A stretch of DNA of 64,000 bases from an uncultured Alphaproteobacteria bacterium (GTDB lineage: Bacteria > Pseudomonadota > Alphaproteobacteria > Micavibrionales > Micavibrionaceae), in contig CAMLMC010000001.1 in assembly GCA_946481075.1 (NCBI GenBank), forward strand, positions 1,054,001 through 1,118,000, given 5' to 3'. The position numbers and the translations under genes are program-made. Positions 24,509 through 33,603 of this stretch are shown piece by piece. Within the stretch, counting starts at the first letter, position 1; every line of letters starts with the position of its first letter. Below the pieces are notes generated by a model that saw nothing but the letters and a program-made list of their open reading frames with translations, searched no databases and had not been told where the DNA came from.

Positions 24509-26797
24509 ATGACCTACCAATTGCCTGACAAAGACGCTGTTCTCCGCCTGATCATGGAAAGTCCTGCGCCGCTCACCAAACGTGAAATCGTCGCGGCCTT
24601 CAATATCAGGGGCGATGATAGGCGGGTTATCAAGGATATCCTGCGCGAACTGGAAGAAGATGGGACCATCATCAAACAGCCCGGACAAACCTATACGGTG
24701 CCGAAAGGTTTGCCATCCGTTGTTGTGGCCGAAGTTTACGAGATTGATATCGACGGCGACGTCTTTGCGCGCCCCGTTGAGTGGAATGAGGCGCAAGGCG
24801 AGCGACCGCGCATAGAAGTGGCCCCCGATGACAAAAGGGGCCATCCCAGCCTGAAAGTTGGCGACCGCACCTTGATGCGTTTGCGGCGCTTTTCCGACAA
24901 GCTCTATGAAGGCCATGTCATCAAAAAAATCGATACCGATTACGGGCAGGTCATGGGTCTTGTGGTCCGGCACAAACGCGGCTATACCCTACAGCCCGCC
25001 GACAAAAAGGCGCGGTATGACTTCGATATAGCGCAGAGCGATTTGAACGGCGCGGATGACGGCGATCTGGCCGTTGGTGAAATAGCCTCCTCCCGCGGAT
25101 CGGTGCGCAAAAAGGTCCGCATCATTCAGGTGATCGGACGGCGCGATGATCCAAGGGCCATTTCCCTTATTGCGCTCCATGAAGCGGGCCTCAAGGAAAA
25201 CTTCCCCGAACCGGTCATAAAGGAAACAGAAGGCATGAAAGTGCCGGATCTGAAAGGCCGCGAAGACTTACGCCCCTACCCGCTCGTCACCATTGATGGT
25301 GTGGATGCCCGTGACTTTGATGACGCCGTGTATGCAAAGGAAGAGGAAAACGGGTTTCATCTGATCGTGGCGATTGCCGACGTTGCCCATTACGTGCGCC
25401 CCGGTTCTGCGCTTGACCGCGAGGCCTACCGCCGTGGCAACTCCACTTACTTTCCGGACCGCGTGGTGCCCATGCTTCCCGAGGCATTATCGAACGATCT
25501 CTGCTCCCTGCGCCCAAAAGAAAACCGCGCGTGTATGGCCTTCCATCTCTGGATCGACATGGACGGCAATCTCAAGAAGTACAAAATCGTCCGCGGGTTG
25601 ATGCGGTCAGTCGCACGCCTTACATATGATCAAGTGCAGGCCGCGCGTGATGGTGTAAAGGACAATGTCACCGATATCCTGATGGATGATGTGATAGATC
25701 CGCTTTACGCCGCCTATGAGGTTCTCGACAAGGCGCGACAAAAACGCGGTGCCCTGGAGCTTGATCTTCCTGAACGTCAAATCCTCATCGATAAGGACGG
25801 CAACATGACAGGCGTCAAGAACCGCGCACGGTATGACAGCCATAAATTGATCGAAGAATTCATGATCCTCGCCAATGTCGCGGCGGCTTCGGCTCTTGAA
25901 GATAAAAAGGCACCATGCGTGTACCGCGTTCATGACCGCCCATCGCTTGAAAAACTGGATGCGGTGCGGGAGTTTGTGGCATCGTTTGATTTATCTTTGC
26001 CCAAAGGTCAGGTGACGCGTCCGGCGCAGATCAACCATATTCTGACGAAGGCCAAAGAGCTTCCCTATAGCCAACTGATCAGTCAGGTCATCCTGCGTTC
26101 ACAATCTCAGGCGATTTACAGTCCCGAAAATATCGGCCACTTCGGCCTCGCCCTGCAACGCTACGCCCATTTTACATCTCCCATCCGCCGCTATGCGGAT
26201 TTGCTGGTGCACAGATCGCTCATCAAGGCCTATGTTTTAGGCCCTGGCGAACTGAGCGATCAGGAAGAAGTAACGCTCGAAGAAAAATCGGAACATATCT
26301 CGCAAACAGAGCGAACATCGGCAGAGGCCGAGCGATCCTCCATCGACCGCTTCACCGCAAAGTGGATGTCCGAACGTATCGGCGCGGAATTCTCAGGGCG
26401 GATCAGCGGCGTCACGCGGTTTGGCCTCTTTGTCACGCTCGATGAAAACGGGGCGGATGGTCTTGTTCCCATGCGGTCCCTGCCCGATGACTATTACATC
26501 CATGATGAGGACCAGCATGCGCTTATTGGACGCAAGTCCAGACGCGTCTATCGGCTCGGCGCATCGTTAACTGTTAAGATCGTTGAGGCCGATGGCCTGA
26601 CTGGATCAAGCGTTTTTGCAGTGGTGGGTAAGGATGGTGCCGATATTCCGGGGATAACATTCAAACGATCTAATAATACATTGCAAAGCGACAAGCGGCG
26701 CGATATACGGAAATCATCAGACAAAAAAGACAGCCGCCGCAGCGGGGCCAAAAGGCCACCGGACAAAGGCGGGAAGACGAAACCACGGCGTAAATAG
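24509..26797 (+). CDS. rnr: Ribonuclease R
   Basis: Processive 3'-5' exoribonuclease that degrades structured RNA. 762 residues: an N-terminal winged helix (about 1-70), cold-shock domains (about 75-225), RNB catalytic domain with the metal-binding Asp cluster in VTIDGVDARDFDDAVY, and HFTSPIRRYADLLVHR near its end. A C-terminal S1 domain (about 640-720, FSGRISGVTRFGLFVTLDEN) and a basic Lys/Arg-rich tail follow. It is preceded by topA and followed 35 bases later by a second RNB gene on the same strand. Confidence 0.96.
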   Translation: MTYQLPDKDAVLRLIMESPAPLTKREIVAAFNIRGDDRRVIKDILRELEEDGTIIKQPGQTYTVPKGLPSVVVAEVYEIDIDGDVFARPVEWNEAQGERPRIEVAPDDKRGHPSLKVGDRTLMRLRRFSDKLYEGHVIKKIDTDYGQVMGLVVRHKRGYTLQPADKKARYDFDIAQSDLNGADDGDLAVGEIASSRGSVRKKVRIIQVIGRRDDPRAISLIALHEAGLKENFPEPVIKETEGMKVPDLKGREDLRPYPLVTIDGVDARDFDDAVYAKEEENGFHLIVAIADVAHYVRPGSALDREAYRRGNSTYFPDRVVPMLPEALSNDLCSLRPKENRACMAFHLWIDMDGNLKKYKIVRGLMRSVARLTYDQVQAARDGVKDNVTDILMDDVIDPLYAAYEVLDKARQKRGALELDLPERQILIDKDGNMTGVKNRARYDSHKLIEEFMILANVAAASALEDKKAPCVYRVHDRPSLEKLDAVREFVASFDLSLPKGQVTRPAQINHILTKAKELPYSQLISQVILRSQSQAIYSPENIGHFGLALQRYAHFTSPIRRYADLLVHRSLIKAYVLGPGELSDQEEVTLEEKSEHISQTERTSAEAERSSIDRFTAKWMSERIGAEFSGRISGVTRFGLFVTLDENGADGLVPMRSLPDDYYIHDEDQHALIGRKSRRVYRLGASLTVKIVEADGLTGSSVFAVVGKDGADIPGITFKRSNNTLQSDKRRDIRKSSDKKDSRRSGAKRPPDKGGKTKPRRK

Positions 26798-26832
26798 TTC
26801 GGTTATATGTTTAACCCTATGTTTTGTGAGTG

Positions 26833-29001
26833 ATGCCCATGGCCGGTTTTGCGCAGCTTTCCTATTCCCTGGAAAATCTGACTGCTGTTATTCGCGCGAA
26901 CCGGGAACCCATATCAATCGATAGCCTTCTAAAAGGGTTTGGCATCCCCCTTTCCAAACAGCACATCATTATTAACGGGCTGCGCCAGCTTAAAGAAAGC
27001 GGTATCGTTGAAGGTGTCGGCGAGCGCGCATACAAGGCGGCGCGTCCTTGGCCCGATGTTGCCGTCGCCCGCGTTGTCAATACAGAGCGCGGAAGCCGCG
27101 GAGAATTAAAGATTGAAGGTGTGGCGGGTCATCCTCCCTTTCCGATCACCATCTCGGAAAAACAGGTCAAACAACACCGTCTCAAAAAGAACGACAGGCT
27201 TTATGTCCGCCTGACACGGCATAACGGGGTAGAACTTCGGGTCTCCCGTTGCATCACCAAACTATCATACAAGAAGAACCCGATTATTACGGGCCGCTTC
27301 AATCAGGCAGCAGATGGAAGCATTAGTTTCATCAGCAGCGATAAGACGATCAAAACAGCCTTTGCCGTCACGGGACGCGTGCCCGATAAAATCGCCAAGG
27401 ACCAGATTTTCGTCGCGGTTATTCCAGGCCGCGTGGATATGGAGAACCCATCGGTGGAAGTGGCGGAGCAAAGATGGGATCCTGTGACAGGCAATAAAAT
27501 CGCCCATATCATCGCACAGAAACATGGCCTGCTGATACGTCATAACGATGATGCCTTGCTGTCCGCAGCCAAAACCGCGCGCCAAAAAATCGACAGCGCC
27601 AATCGCCGCATTATTCGCGAACCCATCCTTGTGGTGGACCCCATCAATTCACCCGGCGATTTCGATGACGGAATTTATGCGGAATATACGCCGGATAAAT
27701 TGATCCGCACAATGACTGTTGTGACAGACGTTGCCTCGTACATCCCTCCGCACTCCCGTTTGGATAAATACGCGCTGGAGCGAGCCCGTTCATATTATTT
27801 CCCGAAGGAGCGGGAGTTTTTTCACATGTTCCCCGAACAGTTGTCCTTAAAAAAAATGGCCTTGCGACAGGGACATCCGCACCCCGTTATTTACAATGAA
27901 CAATTCTGGGACCCCTCCACTGGAGAGTTGATTGAAAGTCGCACAGGCCTTGGCCTATCTGTCAATCATCGCAATCTGAACTATCACCAATTCCAGATGA
28001 TGCTGGATAGCGACGGGCCGGACATGGCGGCTTATAAGAAGTTCGATGAAATTGCATGGGCACGCGATAGCGAAGACAATATCCAACTGCCGGACCGTCA
28101 ACTTGAAGAAGATCAGGCCATCCGCCAAGCCAAAGATATCGTGCAGGCCATGATGATCCGCGCTTGCGTTACCATGGCGGAGCAACTGGAAAATTCGGGC
28201 GTCCTTTACATGCGCCGTAATCACGCGGGCCATTACAACAACATGGCGTATAATGAAGCCGCCCAACCCTTACGCGAATGGGGGTTTTATGTCCCCTATG
28301 ATGCGCGCCAACTGGATCCCGCAACGATCAATGGCATCCTGCTTCAGGCAGAAGCGCGGGATAACGCATACGAAATCAAACAATATGTCCGCAGCAATCT
28401 GATCTATCGCGCTGACTACTCCCTGCAAACAATCGGTCATTTCGGAAACAACACCGCCTATTACGGACATTTTACCTCACCGATCCGCCGCTACGCTGAC
28501 CTGTTCAACCAACGCGCCTATCACACCGCCTTCGGGAATCCGGTTTTCGGCCTGTCTGATGAAATGCAGGACCTTGAGAACGCCCAGAAAGTCGTTGACC
28601 ACCTCAATATGGTCGATCAGCGCGCCCTGATCGTCGAACGCGACTCCGATAGATATTATGGAATTAGAGATTTGCAGATGTATGAGGGGCAGAAACTGAC
28701 CGCCACCCTTCATAATATCCACAAGAACGGAAACATCGAAATCCTGCTTCAGGGGCGCCATGGCATCAGGGCGATGATCGCGCCGGAACAACTGCCGCAT
28801 GATTGGGAAATTGCAAACAATTCCAGAGGGTTAGTATTTGAAGGCCGGGGCTATTTCGGGGTCGGATCCACTGTCCGGATCAAGCTGGGCAATGTGTTCC
28901 CGGAAAAGGCCCAATGGCACATAGACGACATCGAACCCCGCTCAATGTCATGGATAAAAGAACGCGAACAAATACCGGCGCTGGAGAGGCACGCGGGATA
29001 G
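26833..29001 (+). CDS. Divergent RNase R-like (RNB-domain) protein
   Basis: About 722 residues and collinear with RNase R: winged helix (about 12-60), a cold-shock/OB region, an RNB domain and an S1-like C-terminus. The RNB C-terminal signature is intact (GHFTSPIRRYADLFNQRAYH). The Asp cluster reads VVDPINSPGDFDDGIY, with the first Asp one residue further from the triple-Asp group than in RNase R, and Arg of ARDFDD replaced by Pro-Gly. It could be a slow or specialised exonuclease, or an RNA-binding derivative. It is clearly an old paralogue of the gene upstream rather than a recent copy. Start codons at 26830 (GTG), 26833 and 26839 (ATG) are all possible. Confidence 0.8.
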   Translation: MPMAGFAQLSYSLENLTAVIRANREPISIDSLLKGFGIPLSKQHIIINGLRQLKESGIVEGVGERAYKAARPWPDVAVARVVNTERGSRGELKIEGVAGHPPFPITISEKQVKQHRLKKNDRLYVRLTRHNGVELRVSRCITKLSYKKNPIITGRFNQAADGSISFISSDKTIKTAFAVTGRVPDKIAKDQIFVAVIPGRVDMENPSVEVAEQRWDPVTGNKIAHIIAQKHGLLIRHNDDALLSAAKTARQKIDSANRRIIREPILVVDPINSPGDFDDGIYAEYTPDKLIRTMTVVTDVASYIPPHSRLDKYALERARSYYFPKEREFFHMFPEQLSLKKMALRQGHPHPVIYNEQFWDPSTGELIESRTGLGLSVNHRNLNYHQFQMMLDSDGPDMAAYKKFDEIAWARDSEDNIQLPDRQLEEDQAIRQAKDIVQAMMIRACVTMAEQLENSGVLYMRRNHAGHYNNMAYNEAAQPLREWGFYVPYDARQLDPATINGILLQAEARDNAYEIKQYVRSNLIYRADYSLQTIGHFGNNTAYYGHFTSPIRRYADLFNQRAYHTAFGNPVFGLSDEMQDLENAQKVVDHLNMVDQRALIVERDSDRYYGIRDLQMYEGQKLTATLHNIHKNGNIEILLQGRHGIRAMIAPEQLPHDWEIANNSRGLVFEGRGYFGVGSTVRIKLGNVFPEKAQWHIDDIEPRSMSWIKEREQIPALERHAG

Positions 29002-29011
29002 CAACAAAACC

Positions 29012-29039
29012 TTGACACATCCGCAAAAATGCTTATTTT
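29012..29039 (+). promoter_or_regulatory. Sigma70-type promoter for rpmG
   Basis: A consensus -35 TTGACA at 29012-29017 is followed, 16 bases on, by TATTTT at 29034-29039 as a -10 box, 34 bases before the rpmG start. It is in the 71-base gap after the RNB paralogue. An AAAGGGCTAG ribosome site follows at 29059-29068. Confidence 0.6.
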
Positions 29040-29072
29040 GCGCATCTGAATTTCAAACAAAGGGCTAGAAAA

Positions 29073-29282
29073 ATGGCTAAAAAAGGTGGCGGCGCAACGA
29101 AAGTCCGCATGGAATCCTCCGCTGGAACAGGTTTCCGTTACTACAAGAAAAAAGGCGCGAAAGCGACTGAGAAGCTGAAACTGCGCAAATTCGACCCATG
29201 GGCCGTAAATCCGGAAACGGGCAAAAAAGGCATGCATGTCATTTTCGAAGAAAAGAAAATGCCGCCGGCGAAGAAGAACTAA
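29073..29282 (+). CDS. rpmG: 50S ribosomal protein L33
   Basis: 69 residues; KVRMESSAGTGFRYYKKKGA then EKLKLRKFDPWA is the L33 pattern, and HVIFEEKK its C-terminal strand. The L33 Cys pair is absent, as in the Cys-minus type. It is longer than the usual 55 residues because of a Gly-rich N-terminus and an insert of about eight residues (NPETGKKG) after FDPWAV. It has its own promoter and is closed by a strong terminator. Confidence 0.92.
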   Translation: MAKKGGGATKVRMESSAGTGFRYYKKKGAKATEKLKLRKFDPWAVNPETGKKGMHVIFEEKKMPPAKKN

Positions 29283-29307
29283 TACCGTTCTTTGCACCAA
29301 GAATTTT

Positions 29308-29331
29308 AAAGGCGCCTTCGGGCGCCTTTTC
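29308..29331 (+). terminator. Intrinsic terminator after rpmG
   Basis: Stem AAAGGCGCC / GGCGCCTTT with a TTCG tetraloop and trailing T-run, 26 bases after the rpmG stop. It is a textbook rho-independent terminator. Confidence 0.9.
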
Positions 29332-29338
29332 TTATTAT

Positions 29339-29398
29339 CGTCATCTTCAAAGCGAAGCGAAGGACCTCATGAGATTCTTCGCTGCGCTAAGAATGACC
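29339..29398. repeat. Palindromic intergenic repeat, copy 2 (GTCATTCTGAG type)
   Basis: The arms GTCATCTTCAAAGCGAAGCG and (reverse strand) GTCATTCTTAGCGCAGCGAA meet at a CTCATGAG centre. The same design and core occur at 2680-2740. Located between the convergent rpmG and pleD genes, directly after a terminator. Confidence 0.75.
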
Positions 29399-29405
29399 AT
29401 ACAAA

Positions 29406-30833
29406 TTATTCAATAAAGGAGCGTGCCTCTTTGGCATAGTCAGCGGGCGTGAGTTTACCCTTGCCCTCGAAGACGGTGGCATTGCGCCCCCCCTCTTTCG
29501 CGTCATACAGGGCATCATCGGCGAGCTTCAAGACATGGTCCATAGTTGCACCGCCATCCGAAACGATGGTCGCGCCGATAGAGGTCGTTACCTTCAGACT
29601 GCCTTCCGGCGCAGAGCACGGGAACGGCGTGTCGGCCACAGCAGAGCGAAGACGTTCTGCAATAAAATAAGCCATTTCCGTTGAAACGTCAGGCAGGATC
29701 ACCACGAATTCTTCCCCGCCCAAACGCGCGACGAGGTCAAAACTACGCAGTGATTCCTGAATGCGAACAGCAAAGACCTTGAGAACCTCGTCACCAACGC
29801 CATGGCCGTAATTGTCGTTGATCGATTTGAATTTATCGATATCAAGCATAAGAACGGCTAGAGATTTCTTGTTCGCCTCGTTCTTCTGCAAAAGTTTCTG
29901 TAGGTGCACTTCGAAGTAACGACGGTTATAAAGCCCCGTCAGAGGGTCGGTCAGCGCCATGGAAAGGCTAAGTTCATAATTCGAACGCAAGCGTTCCTGA
30001 AAGCGTTTGCGGCGAATTTGCGTGCGCACGCGGGCAAGCAATTCATTCCGGTCCACCGGGCGCAGGATGTAATCATGCGCGCCAATTTCAAGTCCGTGTG
30101 CAATACGCGGCATATCTTCGTCTTCCGCCACCATCAAAATGGGAATGGAGCGCGTGCGCTCGCTGGAACGCAGATGGGAACACAGGCGCAGCCCGTCCTC
30201 ATTGGCAAGGTTCAGGCTCACGGCGATTAAATCATATTCGTTCTGGGCCACCTTGCCCATCGCCTCGATCCCCGTTTCGACGATCGTCACAATATCTTCG
30301 TCAACCTTCAGGGCGTCGATAAATTTCTGGTTTTCGAAACTCTGGTCCTCGATCACAAGAATGCGCGCATGCTCAACCGGCTCGCTCATCGCACTTGCCG
30401 TGTTGTCGACAACGCCGAGTTGGCTCGCGGTCGTCTCGCGCACACGCCATTCATCCACCGTCATTTTCAAACGGACGAGAGAGCGAACGCGCGCCATCAA
30501 CGCAACATCATTCAACGGCTTGGAAAGGAAATCATCGGCCCCGGCCTCCAGTCCGCGAATACGGTCTTCGGCGTCGGTCAGGGCGGTTACCATGACGACC
30601 GGAATATGGGCAGTGGCGGGGTCGGCCTTGATGCGGCGACACACTTCAAACCCGTCCATGCCGGGCATCATGATATCGAGAAGAATGATATCCGGGCTTT
30701 GCGTGGCGGCTTTATCCAAAGCCTCCTGCCCGCTCGTGGCGGTTATGACATCGTAATATTCGCTCGCCAGCTTGGCTTCGAGCAATTTCACGTTTGGCAA
30801 AATATCGTCAACGACAAGGACGCGTGCCGACAT
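29406..30833 (-). CDS. pleD: PleD-type response regulator diguanylate cyclase
   Basis: 475 residues: receiver 1 (about 1-120) with phospho-acceptor in IILLDIMMPGMDGFEV; receiver 2 (about 155-275), degenerate, where the acceptor Asp is Ser (DLIAVSLNLANEDG), as expected for the PleD adaptor domain; and a GGDEF domain (about 300-465) with LTDPLTGLYNRRYFE and the active-site GGEEF. An inhibitory I-site RSFD lies five residues before GGEEF, so product inhibition by c-di-GMP is likely. It lies six bases downstream of divK in one operon, the Caulobacter arrangement controlling cell-pole and motile-to-sessile changes; partners PleC/DivJ are not in the window. Confidence 0.95.
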   Translation of the reverse strand: MSARVLVVDDILPNVKLLEAKLASEYYDVITATSGQEALDKAATQSPDIILLDIMMPGMDGFEVCRRIKADPATAHIPVVMVTALTDAEDRIRGLEAGADDFLSKPLNDVALMARVRSLVRLKMTVDEWRVRETTASQLGVVDNTASAMSEPVEHARILVIEDQSFENQKFIDALKVDEDIVTIVETGIEAMGKVAQNEYDLIAVSLNLANEDGLRLCSHLRSSERTRSIPILMVAEDEDMPRIAHGLEIGAHDYILRPVDRNELLARVRTQIRRKRFQERLRSNYELSLSMALTDPLTGLYNRRYFEVHLQKLLQKNEANKKSLAVLMLDIDKFKSINDNYGHGVGDEVLKVFAVRIQESLRSFDLVARLGGEEFVVILPDVSTEMAYFIAERLRSAVADTPFPCSAPEGSLKVTTSIGATIVSDGGATMDHVLKLADDALYDAKEGGRNATVFEGKGKLTPADYAKEARSFIE

Positions 30834-30839
30834 GGTTGA

Positions 30840-31394
30840 TTAATCCTCTATTGTCTTTTTGTCTTGCGCGAATTCATCATCCGCTTCGTCTTCGGGCAGG
30901 AATTCGTTATCGATATCATCCTCTACCTCACCGCGATCGGCGATTTCAAAAGCGATCTCTTCATTTTCGGGCTCTTCGCCCAAGGGAAGCGCGGGTCCCG
31001 TCTCTTCGGTTTTTTCTTCTTCCTTGGGTTTGTCCAGATAGGTCTGGATCACTTCAAGGAAACGGGAAACGGAAATGGGTTTGGAAATATAATCCTCGCA
31101 TCCACCCTGACGGATTTTTTCTTCATCGCCCTTCATGGCAAAGGCCGTGACGGCAATCACAGGAATCGATTTAAGTTCTGCATCGCCCTTCAGCCATTTC
31201 GTGACATCGAGGCCCGATACCTCCGGCAATTGTATATCCATGAGGATCAGGTCCGGTTTTTCACGGCGTGCGATCTCCATGACATCCAGCCCGTTGCGGG
31301 TTTCGATCGTGCCGATTCCATGCGCCTCCAGCAGATCATGAAATAGCTTCATGTTCAGTTCATTGTCTTCGACGATGAGGACGGTTTTGCTCAT
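30840..31394 (-). CDS. divK: DivK-type single-receiver regulator with acidic C-terminal tail
   Basis: 184 residues. The receiver (about 1-122) is complete: [20 protein letters not shown], phospho-acceptor in [16 protein letters not shown], Thr in VIAVTAFAM and Lys in YISKPIS. It matches DivK, the polarity and cell-cycle regulator. DivK is normally about 125-130 residues; here about 60 more follow, very rich in Glu/Asp with few hydrophobics (residues 123-184), probably disordered. This tail is unusual and could be a docking or degradation element. It forms an operon with pleD. Confidence 0.9.
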   Translation of the reverse strand: MSKTVLIVEDNELNMKLFHDLLEAHGIGTIETRNGLDVMEIARREKPDLILMDIQLPEVSGLDVTKWLKGDAELKSIPVIAVTAFAMKGDEEKIRQGGCEDYISKPISVSRFLEVIQTYLDKPKEEEKTEETGPALPLGEEPENEEIAFEIADRGEVEDDIDNEFLPEDEADDEFAQDKKTIED

Positions 31395-31497
31395 GGCGGG
31401 TTTGTTAAATCCTTCTATCTCCAGCGAAATGCTATCAGTGAAGTGGTTTCCAAAGTGTTAATGCGAATAAGAGATTCATGGAAATTTACAGCCGTTC

Positions 31498-32349
31498 CTA
31501 CGGTTTTGCCGGCCGCGACGGTGCGGGAGCGCAGGAATCAGCCGCAGCACGTTCTAGTGAGATGAGTTTTTGCGTGACCGAAAAATCATCATATTCAATG
31601 AGCATATCGGAAATTATGCCGTTATCGTGGAAAACAAGGCTCATTTCATAGTCCGCCTTCTCTTCACGGCTGGCCTCCGGGAAAACCGCCATACGTACAT
31701 TCCACGCTCTTCCGCCCAGCAGGCCTGCATCTATCTTGTCCCCCTTCACGATATCGGAAGGTTCGACAGCACGGCCGATCACACTATTGATCTCGATGGG
31801 CCCTTCTTCATCGCTGCCGTCAAATACCGGTGCGGCGTAAAACTTTTCACCGGCCTTCGCTTTGCGAATGAGTTCGATCGTATGGGCAACAGGAAACAGC
31901 GTTCCGGGCTTCAGATCGAATTTCAAACCATCGGGGCTGCGGAAAACGGCCTTGCCACCCGCTGCGCCCGTATCGGCATGGCCGCGGATTTCTTGATACA
32001 TTTCTCCATCGCGTTTGCGGCGGGATGTGTAATCGAAACGTGCGCCGTCAAGGCTTTCGTATGTTGAAAAGTCGGATGCAATGCGCATGCCCGGCCCGTC
32101 TGCGTAATCATATTTCAGGGTAAAATCATGGTCGGTCACCCACGCGTTGCATGATTTTTTCCATTCATAGGTCATCTTGCCGCGGATATTGATGATCTGC
32201 GATCCGCTATGCGTGGCCACAAGATCGATATCATAGACGGCCTTATGCGGTGCCAACGCCTTGGCGATGGAATCCACCGCCGCGGTCGCTCCTTGAAACG
32301 GCGTCAGGGAAATGGCAGCACACAACAGGGCACAGGCGGAAAATTTCAT
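31498..32349 (-). CDS. eipB: EipB family (DUF1849) periplasmic envelope-integrity protein
   Basis: 283 residues, starting at 32349 so that a Sec signal peptide (MKFSACALLCAAISLTPF) is N-terminal; the upstream open frame to 32682 is not supported. LAPHKAVYDIDL, GKMTYEWKKSCNAW, DGPGMRIASDFSTYES, DGLKFDLKPGTLFPVAHT and ISDMLIEYDDF are the features of DUF1849/EipB beta-spiral proteins. The two Cys of the mature chain (KKSCNAW and ADSCAPA) correspond to the conserved disulfide of the family. EipB maintains envelope integrity in alphaproteobacteria. It lies 103 bases upstream of divK on the same strand and may have its own promoter. Confidence 0.88.
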   Translation of the reverse strand: MKFSACALLCAAISLTPFQGATAAVDSIAKALAPHKAVYDIDLVATHSGSQIINIRGKMTYEWKKSCNAWVTDHDFTLKYDYADGPGMRIASDFSTYESLDGARFDYTSRRKRDGEMYQEIRGHADTGAAGGKAVFRSPDGLKFDLKPGTLFPVAHTIELIRKAKAGEKFYAAPVFDGSDEEGPIEINSVIGRAVEPSDIVKGDKIDAGLLGGRAWNVRMAVFPEASREEKADYEMSLVFHDNGIISDMLIEYDDFSVTQKLISLERAAADSCAPAPSRPAKP

Positions 32350-32657
32350 CAGGGACGCCGAACTTTCATGAGGTTGCGGTATAAAAGCCGATTGTAATGC
32401 ATGACGGGCCCATCCGGAAGGAAATATTAACCAATTCAACGGCAAAGCTTGCCCGCCCCTGCTCAATTTTTCCCTGTGACACAACGGCCCACCCACCGGC
32501 ACATCTCTCGCAAAATTATATCCAACACACTGTTTTTGTTCAATATTCCATCTCGCGCCGGACTGGCACGACATTCGCACCGTGATATTCGGAGTAAGCG
32601 GCAAGAAACTGCCGCGCATTTTGGAAAAGGCCGGTGGAGCGGCCGGTAAGGGTGAAT
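32350..32657. other. 308-base divergent intergenic region
   Basis: Separates eipB (left) from the GGDEF gene (right) and should hold both promoters. A GCGGCA-AGAAAC-TGCCGC inverted repeat lies at 32598-32615, about 43 bases before the GGDEF start, and an AT-rich stretch around 32513-32550. No coding region or RNA gene is recognised. Confidence 0.5.
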
Positions 32658-33389
32658 ATGCAGGATATGATTGAAACCGCACTGGTTCCGAATTTCGGCA
32701 AGCACAAGGGTGCTATCCTTGGGCTGCGCAGGGACGATGATTCCGATGCGGGCCACAAATGGTGGAACGCTTTGACCACCAGCGCGACTGTCATCAAATA
32801 TCTTTGCGGCGTTGTGGATCATGCGCAGGCCCGCATCCACGAATTGGAAGAACGGATTGCAACACTGGAATCGCTCGCGACCACTGATGAACTGACCGCC
32901 CTTCTCAACCGCCGCGGGTTCATGGATGCGTTTGCCAAGGAAATGGACCGCACCAATCGTGGCCACAGCGAAGGCGGCCTTTTGATCATGGTCGATCTCG
33001 ACAATTTCAAAACCATCAACGATACCTATGGCCATCAGGCAGGCGATGCCGCGCTGCGCCTTGCCGCGAAAACATTGTCGGGCGATATCCGCACCATGGA
33101 TTCCTGCGCCCGTCTTGGCGGCGATGAATTCGTTCTGCTGCTCGCCAATACGGAACGCTCAAAGGCCCTGACCCGCGCGCAGAACATGATCCGCAAGATG
33201 AACACGATGACGCTTGTCTGGCATGGCACCGAAATTCCGGTGCGTGCAAGCCTTGGCCTGAAGGATTACAAAGCCGGTGACAATACAGACGCCATTTTCG
33301 GCGAAGCCGATGAACGGCTCTACACCGTTAAACGTGCCACCAAAACCAAAAAGAAAGGATGCGCCATTCCTGTAAAGGAAGCCATTTGA
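32658..33389 (+). CDS. GGDEF-domain diguanylate cyclase
   Basis: 243 residues. An N-terminal part of about 70 residues has no known domain, then a short coiled-coil (AQARIHELEERIATLESLA) leads into the GGDEF domain with TTDELTALLNRRGF, MVDLDNFKTINDTYGHQAGD and an intact ARLGGDEFVLLL. An RTMD I-site lies five residues before GGDEF. It is thus probably an active c-di-GMP synthase, dimerising through the coiled-coil. The start is ATG at 32658, with GGTAAGGG just upstream, preferred over GTG at 32634. No membrane segment; the input signal is unknown. Confidence 0.88.
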   Translation: MQDMIETALVPNFGKHKGAILGLRRDDDSDAGHKWWNALTTSATVIKYLCGVVDHAQARIHELEERIATLESLATTDELTALLNRRGFMDAFAKEMDRTNRGHSEGGLLIMVDLDNFKTINDTYGHQAGDAALRLAAKTLSGDIRTMDSCARLGGDEFVLLLANTERSKALTRAQNMIRKMNTMTLVWHGTEIPVRASLGLKDYKAGDNTDAIFGEADERLYTVKRATKTKKKGCAIPVKEAI

Positions 33390-33401
33390 TATGAAACAGA
33401 A

Positions 33402-33554
33402 TTCGCGTAATCGAAGAAATTTGCAGCGGCAGGAGGCGCAAGAAGCGAAGTGTACAAACTAGTACACGAGCGCCGCAGCAACACTCTGCCGATGTAAATT
33501 GCGAAGATTATACCGTCTGCCGCCCCTCCCCAACCGTGAACCCCAAGGCAGACG
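33402..33554. other. Palindrome-rich non-coding element, possible structured RNA or mobile repeat
   Basis: The gap 33390-33686 has no credible gene but dense nested complementarity. AATTTGCAGCGGCAG (33418-33432) pairs with CTGCCGATGTAAATT (33486-33500) at 13 of 15 positions. Inside it are GGCGC/GCGCC and GTGTAC/GTACAC around an AAACTA loop. Next comes a perfect 8-bp stem CGTCTGCC (33514-33521) / GGCAGACG (33547-33554). This could be a small RNA, a MITE-like remnant, or the 3' UTR of the GGDEF gene. Confidence 0.5.
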
Positions 33555-33558
33555 ATTA

Positions 33559-33597
33559 GGCCCGGTATCGCCCCCATCGATACCGGGCCGTCCTTTT
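33559..33597 (+). terminator. Strong hairpin with T-rich end
   Basis: A perfect 12-bp stem GGCCCGGTATCG / CGATACCGGGCC with a 7-base loop, followed by GTCCTTTTT. It looks like a rho-independent terminator closing the transcript that includes the structured element upstream. Confidence 0.75.
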
Positions 33598-33603
33598 TGG
33601 AAG

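Noticed and set aside
32350..32682. N-terminal extension of the EipB frame
   Set aside because: The signal peptide starts at 32349; the upstream residues look random and overlap the GGDEF gene start.
33418..33500. Possible tRNA in the palindromic region
   Set aside because: No T-loop consensus, acceptor stem or anticodon arm of the right spacing could be found.
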